Shown here in pieces: positions 49,801 through 63,479 of a stretch of 64,000 nucleotides of DNA (position 1 is the first letter of the stretch; each line of letters starts with the position of its first letter). Origin of the DNA: Patiria miniata (Eukaryota > Echinodermata > Asteroidea > Valvatida > Asterinidae); assembly GCF_015706575.1 (NCBI RefSeq), contig NW_024037074.1:31919334-31983333 (forward strand), in the 5' to 3' direction. The notes beneath the pieces were generated by a model. That model worked only from the letters and a program-made list of their open reading frames with translations. It was not told the origin of the DNA and ran no database searches. The position numbers and the translations under genes are program-made.

Positions 49801-52800
49801 CTTTCCAGGAAGTTTCGCGCAATTTCATTTTTTGGCCAAAATTGACAAAAATTTGCAAGGGGAAAGCCTTACATTTTGTATGAAATTTGGCCAAAATATG
49901 AATTTCTTTGTATTGATATATCTGTCCCTAAATAGAGTTGGAATGTGTTCGAGGGTCCCTTAGGAGTCTTTCCATGAAGTTTCGCGCAATTTTATTTTTT
50001 GGCCAAAATTGACAAAAAATGCAAGGGGTTAGCCTTACATTTTGTATGAAATTTGGCCAAAATATGAATTTCTTTGTATTGATATATCTGCCCCTAAATC
50101 GAGTTGAAATATATTCGAGGGTCCTTTAGGAGTCTTTCCAGGAAGTTTCGCGCAATTTCATTTTTTGGCCAAAATTGACAAAAAATGCAAGGGGTTAGCC
50201 TTACATTTTGTATGAAATTTGGCCAAAATATGAATTTTTTTGTATTGATATATCTGTCCCTAAATCGAGTTGGAATGTGTTCGAGGGTCCCTTAGGAGTC
50301 TTTCTAGGAAGTTTCGCGCAATTTCATTTTTTGGCCAAAATTGACAAAAATTTGCAAGGGGAAAGCCTTACATTTTGTATGAAATTTGGCCAAAATATGA
50401 ATTTCTTTGTATTGATATATCTGTCCCTAAATCGAGTTGGAATGTGTTCGAGGGTCCCTTAGGAGTCTTTCCAGGAAGTTTCGCGCAATTTCATTTTTTG
50501 GCCAAAATTGACAAAAAATGCAAGGGGTTAGCCTTACATTTTGTATGAAATTTGGCCAAAATATGAATTTCTTTGTATTGATATATCTGTCCCTAAATAG
50601 AGTTGGAATGTGTTTGAGGGTTCCTTAGGAGTCTTTCCAGGAAGTTTCGCGCAATTTTATTTTTTGGCCAAAATTGACAAAAAATGCAAGGGGTTAGCCT
50701 TACATTTTGTATGAAATTTGGCCAAAATATGAATTTCTTTGTATTGATATATCTGCCCCTAAATCGAGTTGAAATATATTCGAGGGTCCTTTAGGAGTCT
50801 TTCCAGGAAGTTTCGCGCAATTTCATTTTTTGGCCAAAATTGACAAAAGTTGCAAGGGGTAAGCCTTACATTTTGTATGAAATTTGGCCAAAATATGAAT
50901 TTCTTTGTATTGATATATCTCTGCCCCTCAATCGAGTTGGAATATATTCGAGGGTCCCTTAGGAGTCTTTCCAGGAAGTTTCGCGCAATTTCATTTTTTG
51001 GCCAAAATTGACAAAAATTTGCAAGGGGAAAGCCTTACATTTTGTATGAAATTTGGCCAAAATATGAATTTCTTTGTATTGATATATCTGTCCCTAAATA
51101 GAGTTGGAATGTGTTCGAGGGTCCCTTAGGAGTCTTTCCATGAAGTTTCGCGCAATTTTATTTTTTGGCCAAAATTGACAAAAAATGCAAGGGGTTAGCC
51201 TTACATTTTGTATGAAATTTGGCCAAAATATGAATTTCTTTGTATTGATATATCTGCCCCTAAATCGAGTTGAAATATATTCGAGGGTCCTTTAGGAGTC
51301 TTTCCAGGAAGTTTCGCGCAATTTCATTTTTTGGCCAAAATTGACAAAAAATGCAAGGGGTTAGCCTTACATTTTGTATGAAATTTGGCCAAAATATGAA
51401 TTTTTTTGTATTGATATATCTGTCCCTAAATCGAGTTGGAATGTGTTCGAGGGTCCCTTAGGAGTCTTTCTAGGAAGTTTCGCGCAATTTCATTTTTGGC
51501 CAAAATTGACAAAAGTTGCAAGGGGTAAGCCTTACATTTTGTATGAAATTTGGCCAAAATATGAATTTCTTTCTATTGATATATCTCTGCCCCTAAATCG
51601 AGTTGGAATGTGTTCGAGGGTCCCTTAGGAGTCTTTCCAGGAAGTTTCGCGCAATTTCATTTTTTGGCCAAAATTGACAAAAAATGCAAGGGGTTAGCCT
51701 TACATTTTGTATGAAATTTGGCCAAAATATGAATTTCTTTGTATTGATATATCTGTCCCTAAATAGAGTTGGAATGTGTTTGAGGGTCCCTTAGGAGTCT
51801 TTCCAGGAAGTTTCGCGCAATTTTATTTTTTGGCCAAAATTGACAAAAAATGCAAGGGGTTAGCCTTACATTTTGTATGAAATTTGGCCAAAATATGAAT
51901 TTCTTTGTATTGATATATCTGCCCCTAAATCGAGTTGAAATATATTCGAGGGTCCTTTAGGAGTCTTTCCAGGAAGTTTCGCGCAATTTCATTTTTTGGC
52001 CAAAATTGACAAAAATTGCAAGGGGAAAGCCTTACATTTTGTATGAAATTTGGCCAAAATATGAATTTCTTTGTATTGATATATCTCTGCCCCTCAATCG
52101 AGTTGGAATATATTCGAGGGTCCCTTAGGAGTCTTTCAAGGAAGTTTCGCGCAATTTCATTTTTTGGCCAAAATTGACAAAAATTTGCAAGGGGAAAGCC
52201 TTACATTTTGTATGAAATTTGGCCAAAATATGAATTTCTTTGTATTGATATATCTGTCCCTAAATCGAGTTGGAATGTGTTCGAGGGTCCCTTAGGAGTC
52301 TTTCCAGGAAGTTTCGCGCAATTTCATTTTTTGGCCAAAATTGACAAAAAATGCAAGGGGTTAGCCTTACATTTTGTATGAAATTTGGCCAAAATATGAA
52401 TTTCTTTGTATTGATATATCTGTCCCTAAATCGAGTTGGAATGTGTTCGAGGGTCCCTTAGGAGTCTTTCCATGAAGTTTCGCGCAATTTTATTTTTTGG
52501 CCAAAATTGACAAAAAATGCAAGGGGTTAGCCTTACATTTTGTATGAAATTTGGCCAAAATATGAATTTCTTTGTATTGATATATCTGCCCCTAAATCGA
52601 GTTGAAATATATTCGAGGGTCCTTTAGGAGTCTTTCCAGGAAGTTTCGCGCAATTTCATTTTTTGGCCAAAATTGACAAAAAATGCAAGGGGTTAGCCTT
52701 ACATTTTGTATGAAATTTGGCCAAAATATGAATTTTTTTGTATTGATATATCTGTCCCTAAATCGAGTTGGAATGTGTTCGAGGGTCCCTTAGGAGTCTT

Positions 52801-55800
52801 TCTAGGAAGTTTCGCGCAATTTCATTTTTTGGCCAAAATTGACAAAAGTTGCAAGGGGTAAGCCTTACATTTTTTATGAAATTTGGCCAAAATATGAATT
52901 TCTTTCTATTGATATATCTCTGCCCCTCAATCGAGTTGGAATATATTCGAGGGTCCCTTAAGAGTCTTTCCAGGAAGTTTCGCGCAATTTCATTTTTTGG
53001 CCAAAATTGACAAAAATTTGCAAGGGGAAAGCCTTACATTTTGTATGAAATTTGGCCAAAATATGAATTTCTTTGTATTGATATATCTCTGCCCCTCAAT
53101 CGAGTTGGAATGTGTTCGAGGGTCCCTTAGGAGTCTTTCCAGGAAGTTTCGGGCAATTTCATTTTTTGGCCAAAATTGACAAAAAATGCAAGGGGTTAGC
53201 CTTACATTTTGTATGAAATTTGGCCAAAATATGAATTTCTTTGTATTGATATATCTGTCCCTAAATAGGGTTGGAATGTGTTTGAGGGTCCCTTAGGAGT
53301 CTTTCCAGGAAGTTTCGCGCAATTTTATTTTTTGGCCAAAATTGACAAAAAATGCAAGGGGTTAGCCTTACATTTTGTATGAAATTTGGCCAAAATATGA
53401 ATTTCTTTGTATTGATATATCTGCCCCTAAATCGAGTTGAAATATATTCGAGGGTCCTTTAGGAGTCTTTCCAGGAAGTTTCGCGCAATTTCATTTTTTG
53501 GCCAAAACTGACAAAAATTGCAAGGGGAAAGCCTTACATTTTGTATGAAATTTGGCCAAAATATGAATTTCTTTGTATTGATATATCTGTCCCTAAATCG
53601 AGTTGTAATGTGTTCGAGGGTCCCTTTAATAGGAGTCTTTCCAGGAAGTTTCGCGCAATTTCATTTTTTGGCCAAAATTGACAAAAATTGCAAGGGGTAA
53701 GCCTTACATTTTGTATCAAAATTTGGCCAAAATATGAATTTCTTTGTATTGATATGTCTGCCCCTCAATCGAGTTGGAATATATTCGAGGGTCCCTTAGG
53801 AGTCTTTCCAGGAAGTTTCGCGCAATTTCATTTTTTGGCCAAAATTGACAAAAATTGCAAGGGGAAAGCCTTACATTTTGTATGAAATTTGGCCAAAATA
53901 TGAATTTCTTTGTATTGATATATCTGTCCCTAAATCGAGTTGTAATGTGTTCGAGGGTCCCTTAGGAGTCTTTCCAGGAAGTTTCGCGCAATTTCATTTT
54001 TTGGCCAAAATTGACAAAAAATGCAAGGGGTTAGCCTTACATTTTGTATGAAATTTGGCCAAAATATGAATTTCTTTGTATTGATATATCTGCCCCTAAA
54101 TCGAGTTGAAATATATTCGAGGGTCCTTTAGGAGTCTTTCCAGGAAGTTTCGCGCAATTTCATTTTTTGGCCAAAATTGACAAAAGTTGCAAGGGGTAAG
54201 CCTTACATTTTGTATGAAATTTGGCCAAAATATGAATTTCTTTGTATTGATATATCTCTGCCCCTCAATCGAGTTGGAATATATTCGAGGGTCCCTTAGG
54301 AGTCTTTCCAGGAAGTTTCGCGCAATTTCATTTTTTGGCCAAAATTGACAAAAATTTGCAAGGGGAAAGCCTTACATTTTGTATGAAATTTGGCCAAAAT
54401 ATGAATTTCTTTGTATTGATATATCTGTCCCTAAATAGAGTTGGAATGTGTTCGAGGGTCCCTTAGGAGTCTTTCCATGAAGTTTCGCGCAATTTTATTT
54501 TTTGGCCAAAATTGACAAAAAATGCAAGGGGTTAGCCTTACATTTTGTATGAAATTTGGCCAAAATATGAATTTCTTTGTATTGATATATCTGCCCCTAA
54601 ATCGAGTTGAAATATATTCGAGGGTCCTTTAGGAGTCTTTCCAGGAAGTTTCGCGCAATTTCATTTTTTGGCCAAAATTGACAAAAAATGCAAGGGGTTA
54701 GCCTTACATTTTGTATGAAATTTGGCCAAAATATGAATTTTTTTGTATTGATATATCTGTCCCTAAATCGAGTTGGAATGTGTTCGAGGGTCCCTTAGGA
54801 GTCTTTCTAGGAAGTTTCGCGCAATTTCATTTTTTGGCCAAAATTGACAAAAGTTGCAAGGGGTAAGCCTTACATTTTTTATGAAATTTGGCCAAAATAT
54901 GAATTTCTTTCTATTGATATATCTCTGCCCCTCAATCGAGTTGGAATATATTCGAGGGTCCCTTAGGAGTCTTTCCAGGAAGTTTCGCGCAATTTCATTT
55001 TTTGGCCAAAATTGACAAAAATTTGCAAGGGGAAAGCCTTACATTTTGTATGAAATTTGGCCAAAATATGAATTTCTTTGTATTGATATATCTGTCCCTA
55101 AATCGAGTTGGAATGTGTTCGAGGGTCCCTTAGGAGTCTTTCCAGGAAGTTTCGCGCAATTTCATTTTTTGGCCAAAATTGACAAAAAATGCAAGGGGTT
55201 AGCCTTACATTTTGTATGAAATTTGGCCAAAATATGAATTTCTTTGTATTGATATATCTGTCCCTAAATCGAGTTGGAATGTGTTTGAGGGTCCCTTAGG
55301 AGTCTTTCCAGGAAGTTTCGCGCAATTTTATTTTTTGGCCAAAATTGACAAAAAATGCAAGGGGTTAGCCTTACATTTTGTATGAAATTTGGCCAAAATA
55401 TGAATTTCTTTGTATTGATATATCTGCCCCTAAATCGAGTTGAAATATATTCGAGGGTCCTTTAGGAGTCTTTCCAGGAAGTTTCGCGCAATTTCATTTT
55501 TTGGCCAAAATTGACAAAAATTGCAAGGGGAAAGCCTTACATTTTGTATGAAATTTGGCCAAAATATGAATTTCTTTGTATTGATATATCTCTGCCCCTC
55601 AATCGAGTTGGAATATATTCGAGGGTCCCTTAGGAGTCTTTCCAGGAAGTTTCGCGCAATTTCATTTTTTGGCCAAAATTGACAAAAATTTGCAAGGGGA
55701 AAGCCTTACATTTTGTATGAAATTTGGCCAAAATATGAATTTCTTTGTATTGATATATCTGTCCCTAAATCGAGTTGGAATGTGTTCGAGGGTCCCTTAG

Positions 55801-58800
55801 GAGTCTTTCCAGGAAGTTTCGCGCAATTTCATTTTTTGGCCAAAATTGACAAAAATTGCAAGGGGAAAGCCTTACATTTTGTATGAAATTTGGCCAAAAT
55901 ATGAATTTCTTTGTATTGATATATCTGTCCCTAAATAGGGTTGGAATGTGTTTGAGGGTCCCTTAGGAGTCTTTCCAGGAAGTTTCGCGCAATTTTATTT
56001 TTTGGCCAAAATTGACAAAAAATGCAAGGGGTTAGCCTTACATTTTGTATGAAATTTGGCCAAAATATGAATTTCTTTGTATTGATATATCTGCCCCTAA
56101 ATCGAGTTGAAATATATTCGAGGGTCCTTTAGGAGTCTTTCCAGGAAGTTTCGCGCAATTTCATTTTTTGGCCAAAACTGACAAAAATTGCAAGGGGAAA
56201 GCCTTACATTTTGTATGAAATTTGGCCAAAATATGAATTTCTTTGTATTGATATATCTGTCCCTAAATCGAGTTGTAATGTGTTCGAGGGTCCCTTTAAT
56301 AGGAGTCTTTCCAGGAAGTTTCGCGCAATTTCATTTTTTGGCCAAAATTGACAAAAATTGCAAGGGGTAAGCCTTACATTTTGTATCAAAATTTGGCCAA
56401 AATATGAATTTCTTTGTATTGATATGTCTGCCCCTCAATCGAGTTGGAATATATTCGAGGGTCCCTTAGGAGTCTTTCCAGGAAGTTTCGCGCAATTTCA
56501 TTTTTTGGCCAAAATTGACAAAAATTGCAAGGGGAAAGCCTTACATTTTGTATGAAATTTGGCCAAAATATGAATTTCTTTGTATTGATATATCTGTCCC
56601 TAAATCGAGTTGTAATGTGTTCGAGGGTCCCTTAGGAGTCTTTCCAGGAAGTTTCGCGCAATTTCATTTTTTGGCCAAAATTGACAAAAAATGCAAGGGG
56701 TTAGCCTTACATTTTGTATGAAATTTGGCCAAAATATGAATTTCTTTGTATTGATATATCTGCCCCTAAATCGAGTTGAAATATATTCGAGGGTCCTTTA
56801 GGAGTCTTTCCAGGAAGTTTCGCGCAATTTCATTTTTTGGCCAAAATTGACAAAAGTTGCAAGGGGTAAGCCTTACATTTTGTATGAAATTTGGCCAAAA
56901 TATGAATTTCTTTGTATTGATATATCTCTGCCCCTCAATCGAGTTGGAATATATTCGAGGGTCCCTTAGGAGTCTTTCCAGGAAGTTTCGCGCAATTTCA
57001 TTTTTTGGCCAAAATTGACAAAAATTTGCAAGGGGAAAGCCTTACATTTTGTATGAAATTTGGCCAAAATATGAATTTCTTTGTATTGATATATCTGTCC
57101 CTAAATAGAGTTGGAATGTGTTCGAGGGTCCCTTAGGAGTCTTTCCATGAAGTTTCGCGCAATTTTATTTTTTGGCCAAAATTGACAAAAAATGCAAGGG
57201 GTTAGCCTTACATTTTGTATGAAATTTGGCCAAAATATGAATTTCTTTGTATTGATATATCTGCCCCTAAATCGAGTTGAAATATATTCGAGGGTCCTTT
57301 AGGAGTCTTTCCAGGAAGTTTCGCGCAATTTCATTTTTTGGCCAAAATTGACAAAAAATGCAAGGGGTTAGCCTTACATTTTGTATGAAATTTGGCCAAA
57401 ATATGAATTTTTTTGTATTGATATATCTGTCCCTAAATCGAGTTGGAATGTGTTCGAGGGTCCCTTAGGAGTCTTTCTAGGAAGTTTCGCGCAATTTCAT
57501 TTTTTGGCCAAAATTGACAAAAGTTGCAAGGGGTAAGCCTTACATTTTTTATGAAATTTGGCCAAAATATGAATTTCTTTCTATTGATATATCTCTGCCC
57601 CTCAATCGAGTTGGAATATATTCGAGGGTCCCTTAGGAGTCTTTCCAGGAAGTTTCGCGCAATTTCATTTTTTGGCCAAAATTGACAAAAATTTGCAAGG
57701 GGAAAGCCTTACATTTTGTATGAAATTTGGCCAAAATATGAATTTCTTTGTATTGATATATCTGTCCCTAAATCGAGTTGGAATGTGTTCGAGGGTCCCT
57801 TAGGAGTCTTTCCAGGAAGTTTCGCGCAATTTCATTTTTTGGCCAAAATTGACAAAAAATGCAAGGGGTTAGCCTTACATTTTGTATGAAATTTGGCCAA
57901 AATATGAATTTCTTTGTATTGATATATCTGTCCCTAAATCGAGTTGGAATGTGTTTGAGGGTCCCTTAGGAGTCTTTCCAGGAAGTTTCGCGCAATTTTA
58001 TTTTTTGGCCAAAATTGACAAAAAATGCAAGGGGTTAGCCTTACATTTTGTATGAAATTTGGCCAAAATATGAATTTCTTTGTATTGATATATCTGCCCC
58101 TAAATCGAGTTGAAATATATTCGAGGGTCCTTTAGGAGTCTTTCCAGGAAGTTTCGCGCAATTTCATTTTTTGGCCAAAATTGACAAAAATTGCAAGGGG
58201 AAAGCCTTACATTTTGTATGAAATTTGGCCAAAATATGAATTTCTTTGTATTGATATATCTCTGCCCCTCAATCGAGTTGGAATATATTCGAGGGTCCCT
58301 TAGGAGTCTTTCCAGGAAGTTTCGCGCAATTTCATTTTTTGGCCAAAATTGACAAAAATTTGCAAGGGGAAAGCCTTACATTTTGTATGAAATTTGGCCA
58401 AAATATGAATTTCTTTGTATTGATATATCTGTCCCTAAATCGAGTTGGAATGTGTTCGAGGGTCCCTTAGGAGTCTTTCCAGGAAGTTTCGCGCAATTTC
58501 ATTTTTTGGCCAAAATTGACAAAAAATGCAAGGGGTTAGCCTTACATTTTGTATGAAATTTGGCCAAAATATGAATTTCTTTGTATTGATATATCTGTCC
58601 CTAAATAGAGTTGGAATGTGTTCGAGGGTCCCTTAGGAGTCTTTCCATGAAGTTTCGCGCAATTTTATTTTTTGGCCAAAATTGACAAAAAATGCAAGGG
58701 GTTAGCCTTACATTTTGTATGAAATTTGGCCAAAATATGAATTTCTTTGTATTGATATATCTGCCCCTAAATCGAGTTGAAATATATTCGAGGGTCCTTT

Positions 58801-61260
58801 AGGAGTCTTTCCAGGAAGTTTCGCGCAATTTCATTTTTTGGCCAAAATTGACAAAAAATGCAAGGGGTTAGCCTTACATTTTGTATGAAATTTGGCCAAA
58901 ATATGAATTTTTTTGTATTGATATATCTGTCCCTAAATCGAGTTGGAATGTGTTCGAGGGTCCCTTAGGAGTCTTTCTAGGAAGTTTCGCGCAATTTCAT
59001 TTTTTGGCCAAAATTGACAAAAGTTGCAAGGGGTAAGCCTTACATTTTGTATGAAATTTGGCCAAAATATGAATTTCTTTCTATTGATATATCTCTGCCC
59101 CTCAATCGAGTTGGAATATATTCGAGGGTCCCTTAGGAGTCTTTCCAGGAAGTTTCGCGCAATTTCATTTTTTGGCCAAAATTGACAAAAATTTGCAAGG
59201 GGAAAGCCTTACATTTTGTATGAAATTTGGCCAAAATATGAATTTCTTTGTATTGATATATCTCTGCCCCTCAATCGAGTTGGAATGTGTTCGAGGGTCC
59301 CTTAGGAGTCTTTCCAGGAAGTTTCGCGCAATTTCATTTTTTGGCCAAAATTGACAAAAAATGCAAGGGGTTAGCCTTACATTTTGTATGAAATTTGGCC
59401 AAAATATGAATTTCTTTGTATTGATATATCTGTCCCTAAATCGAGTTGGAATGTGTTCGAGGGTCCCTTAGGAGTCTTTCCAGGAAGTTTCGCGCAATTT
59501 TATTTTTTGGCCAAAATTGACAAAAAATGCAAGGGGTTAGCCTTACATTTTGTATGAAATTTGGCCAAAATATGAATTTCTTTGTATTGATATATCTGCC
59601 CCTAAATCGAGTTGAAATATATTCGAGGGTCCTTTAGGAGTCTTTCCAGGAAGTTTCGCGCAATTTCATTTTTTGGCCAAAATTGACAAAAATTGCAAGG
59701 GGAAAGCCTTACATTTTGTATGAAATTTGGCCAAAATATGAATTTCTTTGTATTGATATATCTGTCCCTAAATCGAGTTGTAATGTGTTCGAGGGTCCCT
59801 TTAATAGGATTCTTTCCAGGAAGTTTCGCGCAATTTCATTTTTTGGCCAAAATTGACAAAAAATTGCAAGGGGTAAGCCTTACATTTTGTATGAAATTTG
59901 GCCAAAATATGAATTTCTTTGTACTGATATATCTGTCCCTAAATCGAGTTGGAATGTGTTCGAGGGTCCCTTAGGAGTCTTTCTTGGAAGTTTCGCGCAA
60001 TTTCATTTTTTGGCCAAAATTGACAAAAATTGCAAGGGGTAAGCCTTACATTTTGTATCAAAATTTGGCCAAAATATGAATTTCTTTGTATTGATATGTC
60101 TGCCCCTCAATCGAGTTGGAATATATTCGAGGGTCCCTTAGGAGTCTTTCCAGGAAGTTTCGCGCAATTTCATTTTTTGGCCAAAATTGACAAAAATTGC
60201 AAGGGGAAAGCCTTACATTTTGTATGAAATTTGGCCAAAATATGAATTTCTTTGTATTGATATATCTGTCCCTAAATCGAGTTGTAATGTGTTCGAGGGT
60301 CCCTTAGGAGTCTTTCCAGGAAGTTTCGCGCAATTTCATTTTTTGGCCAAAATTGACAAAAAATGCAAGGGGTTAGCCTTACATTTTGTATGAAATTTGG
60401 CCAAAATATGAATTTCTTTGTATTGATATATCTGCCCCTAAATCGAGTTGAAATATATTCGAGGGTCCCTTAGGAGTCTTTCCAGGAAGTTTCGCGCAAT
60501 TTCATTTTTTGGCCAAAATTGACAAAAATTGCAAGGGGTAAGCCTTACATTTTGTATGAAATTTGGCCAAAATATGAATTTCTTTGTATTGATATATCTG
60601 CCCCTAAATCGAGTTGGAATATATTCGAGGGTCCCTTAGGAGTCTTTCCAGGAAGTTTCGCGCAATTTCATTTTTTGGCCAAAATTGACAAAAATTGCAA
60701 GGGGAAAGCCTAACATTTTGTATGAAATTTGGCCAAAATATGAATTTCTTTGTATTGATATATCTGTCCCTAAATCGAGTTGGAATGTGTTCGAGGGTCC
60801 CTTAGGAGTCTTTCCAGGAAGTTTCGCGCAATTTCATTTTTTGGCAAAAATTGACAAAAAATGCAAGGGTTTAGCCTTACATTTTGTATGAAATTTGGCC
60901 AAAATATGAATTTCTTTGTATTGATATATCTGCCCCTAAATCGAGTTGAAATATATTCGAGGGTCCCTTAGGAGTCTTTCCAGGAAGTTTCGCGCAATTT
61001 CATTTTTTGGCCAAAATTGACAAAAATTTCAAGGGGTAAGCCTTACATTTTGTATGAAATTTGGCCAAAATATGAATTTCTTTGTATTGATATATCTGCC
61101 CCTAAATCGAGTTAAAATATATTCGAGGGTCCCTTAGGAGTCTTTCCAGGAAGTTTCGTGCAATTTCATTTTTTTGCCAAAATTGACAAAAATTGCAAGG
61201 GGTAAGCCTTACATTTTTTATGACAATTGGCCGAAATATATATATTTTTTTGTACTGATT
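46896..61260 (+). repeat. Satellite array, ~167-bp monomer with higher-order repeats
   Basis: About 86 head-to-tail monomers (length divided by period), each with GAATTTCTTTGTATTGATAT, a TCGAGGGTCCCTTAGGAGTC block, TTTCGCGCAATTTCATTTTT, GGCCAAAATTGACAAAA and GGGGTTAGCCTTACATTTT. A 7-monomer unit of 1,166 bp repeats with starts at 49042, 50208 and 51374. A 16-monomer unit of 2,670 bp repeats (53518 and 56188). Marked open frames of 60-90 codons are by-products of the repeat. No gene. Confidence 0.96.
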
Positions 61261-61266
61261 TATCTG

Positions 61267-61745
61267 TAGCGGAAGTTCCTTTAGGGGCGACCGTTATTGT
61301 TCGCCCCTAACGGTATACAGAAGCGCTCGTTCATCTATATATCGCCCCTAGCGGTACAGCCTCTAGGGGCGACCGTTATAAGTCGCCCCCAGCGGTACAT
61401 CCTCTAGAGGCGACCACTATAGATCGCCCCCAGTAGTACAGCCTCTAGAGGCGACCGTTAATTGTCTCCCCTAGCGGAAATTCCTTTAGGGGCGACCAAT
61501 AATTGTCGCCCCTAGCGGTATTCAAAAACGCGCGTTCCGCTAGGGGCGACAATTGTAGGTCGCCCCTAGCGGACGTTCCTCTAGAGGCGACAATTATTGG
61601 TCGCCCCTAGCGGAAGTTCCTTTAGGGGCGACTAATAATTGTCGCCCCTAGCGGTATACAAAAACTCGCGTACCGCTAGGGGCGACAATTATTGGTCGCT
61701 CCTAAAGGTATTTCAGCTAGGGGCGACAATTAACCGTCGCCTTTA
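61267..61745. repeat. GC-rich hairpin array, block B
   Basis: The same palindromic units as block A (GGGGCGACAATTATTGGTCG and relatives). Its right edge (TCAGCTAGGGGCGACAAT, then TTATATGAATTTC) repeats the right edge of block A almost exactly. Confidence 0.9.
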
Positions 61746-62257
61746 TATGAATTTCTTTGTATTGATCTACTGCCCCTTATTCGAGTTGGAATGTGTTCGA
61801 GGGTCCCTTAGGAGTCTTTCCAGGAAGTTTCGCGCAATTTCATTTTTTGGCCAAAATTGACAAAAAAATGCAAGGGGTAAGCCTTACATTTTGTATGAAA
61901 TTTGGCCAAAATATGAATTTCTTTGTATTGATATATCTGCCCCTAAATCGAGTTGAAATGTGTTCGAGGGTCCCTTAGGAGTCTTTCCAGGAAGTTTCGC
62001 GCAATTTCATTTTTTGGCCCAAATTGACAAAAAATGCAAGGGGTTAGCCTTACATTTTGTATGAAATTTGGCCAAAATATGAATTTCTTTGTATTGATAT
62101 ATCTGCCCCTAAATCGAGTTGAAATGTGTTCGAGGGTCCCTTAGGAGTCTTTCCAGGAAGTTTCGTGCCAAAATTGACAAAAAATGCAAGGGGTTAGCCT
62201 TACATTTTTTATGACAATTGGCCAAAATATATATATTTTTTTGTACTGATATATCTG
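61746..62257 (+). repeat. Short satellite block, about three 167-bp monomers
   Basis: The same monomer as 46896-61260. Its first monomer has the variant ATTGATCTACTGCCCCTTAT, as at 46913, and its last has TATGACAATTGGCC, as at 61219. Confidence 0.93.
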
Positions 62258-62800
62258 TAGCGGAAGTTCCTTTAGGGGCGACCGTTATTGTTCGCCCCTA
62301 ACGGTATACAGAAGCGCTCGTTCATCTATATATCGCCCCTAGCGGTACAACCTCTAGGGTCGACCGTTATAGGTCGCCCCCAGCGGTACATCCTCTAGAG
62401 GCGACCACTATAGATCGCCCCCAGCAGTACAGCCTCTAGAGGCGACCGTTAATTGTCTATATAGCGGAAATTCCTTTAGGGGTGACCAATAATTGTCGCC
62501 CCTGGCGGTATTCAAAAACGCGCGTACCGCTAGGGGCGACAATTGTAGGTCGCCTCTAGCGGAATTTCCTCTAGAGGCGACCGTTAATTATCGCCCCTAG
62601 CTCTAATTCCTTTAGGGGCGACCAATAATTGTCGCCCCTAGCGGTATACCGCTAGGGGCGACAATTATAGGTCGCCCCTAGCGGAAGTTCCTCTAGGGGC
62701 GACCAATAATTGTCGCCCCTAGTGGTATTCAAAAACGCGCGTATTTTTACTATTCCTCTAGGGGCGATCTTAGTGCATTTATGGTCGCCCCTTGAGGTAC
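62258..62800. repeat. GC-rich hairpin array, block C
   Basis: Begins TAGCGGAAGTTCCTTTAGGG like block B and then shares CAGAAGCGCTCGTTCATC. It decays to the right, where only isolated GGGGCGATC/GGTCGCCCC pieces remain near 62760-62800. Confidence 0.88.
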
Positions 62801-62877
62801 ACGCGTTTCTATCGTCATCTGTACCTTAAGGGGGGGGGGATCTTATAGCATTTAATGTACATACGTATTCTATTGTC

Positions 62878-63360
62878 ATCAATTTCTTCCCAAAGAGGGC
62901 GCGCTATATAAACACTGCTCGACTTGAGCCGATTTCTGTCAATTCACGATGTTAACAAAGATTGCAACGACGGAATCCCAAGATAAAACTTTGCATTAAA
63001 ATAAAACTCGTTCAATACCCTTATGATGATTGAAATAAGAAGATTGAATATTAACAGAAACTGTGCATGAATGACATGAAATAAATTGCAGTGTAATAAG
63101 GGCTCTCCGTATTTTATCGCTTCGATTTCTTCCAAAAGAGGTCGCGATATAAACACTGCTCACCGCGTGCCGACTTCTGTCCATTAGGGATGTAAACATA
63201 CTCATTATAAGGACGGAAACTCAAGAAAAACACATTTGTATTGAAATGTTTCGTCCAATATTTTGACATATTTATTTGAAAAAAAAAAAATCTCGAAAAT
63301 TAATAGCAACGGCGAAAGAATGAATGTAATATAATTTAAGGGATTAATTGCAGTGTAAAG
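62878..63360 (+). repeat. Two diverged tandem units, ~240 bp each
   Basis: CATCAATTTCTTCCCAAAGA... at 62878 and TTCGATTTCTTCCAAAAGAG at about 63121 start related units. Both contain ATATAAACACTGCTC and CCGA(T/C)TTCTGTC. They then diverge (TTCGTCCAAT against CTCGTTCAAT). Confidence 0.7.
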
Positions 63361-63479
63361 CCATGTGCAAGTGCACGGTGAATGCGAATGCGAAGCGAAT
63401 TCAACGTCATGAGACATTCGCCAGAATAAAACTTGCCATGACATCACAAAGTCGTGTTCGCTTTCGCTTTCGCGCAGAT

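Noticed and set aside
47042-61978. Many open reading frames of 60-93 codons in the 167-bp satellite
   Set aside because: They repeat with the monomer, span monomer borders and have no domain, start context or splice support. They are by-products of the repeat.
62878-63200. ATATAAACACTGCTC boxes as promoters of unknown genes
   Set aside because: They lie inside diverged tandem units, and no coding sequence follows.
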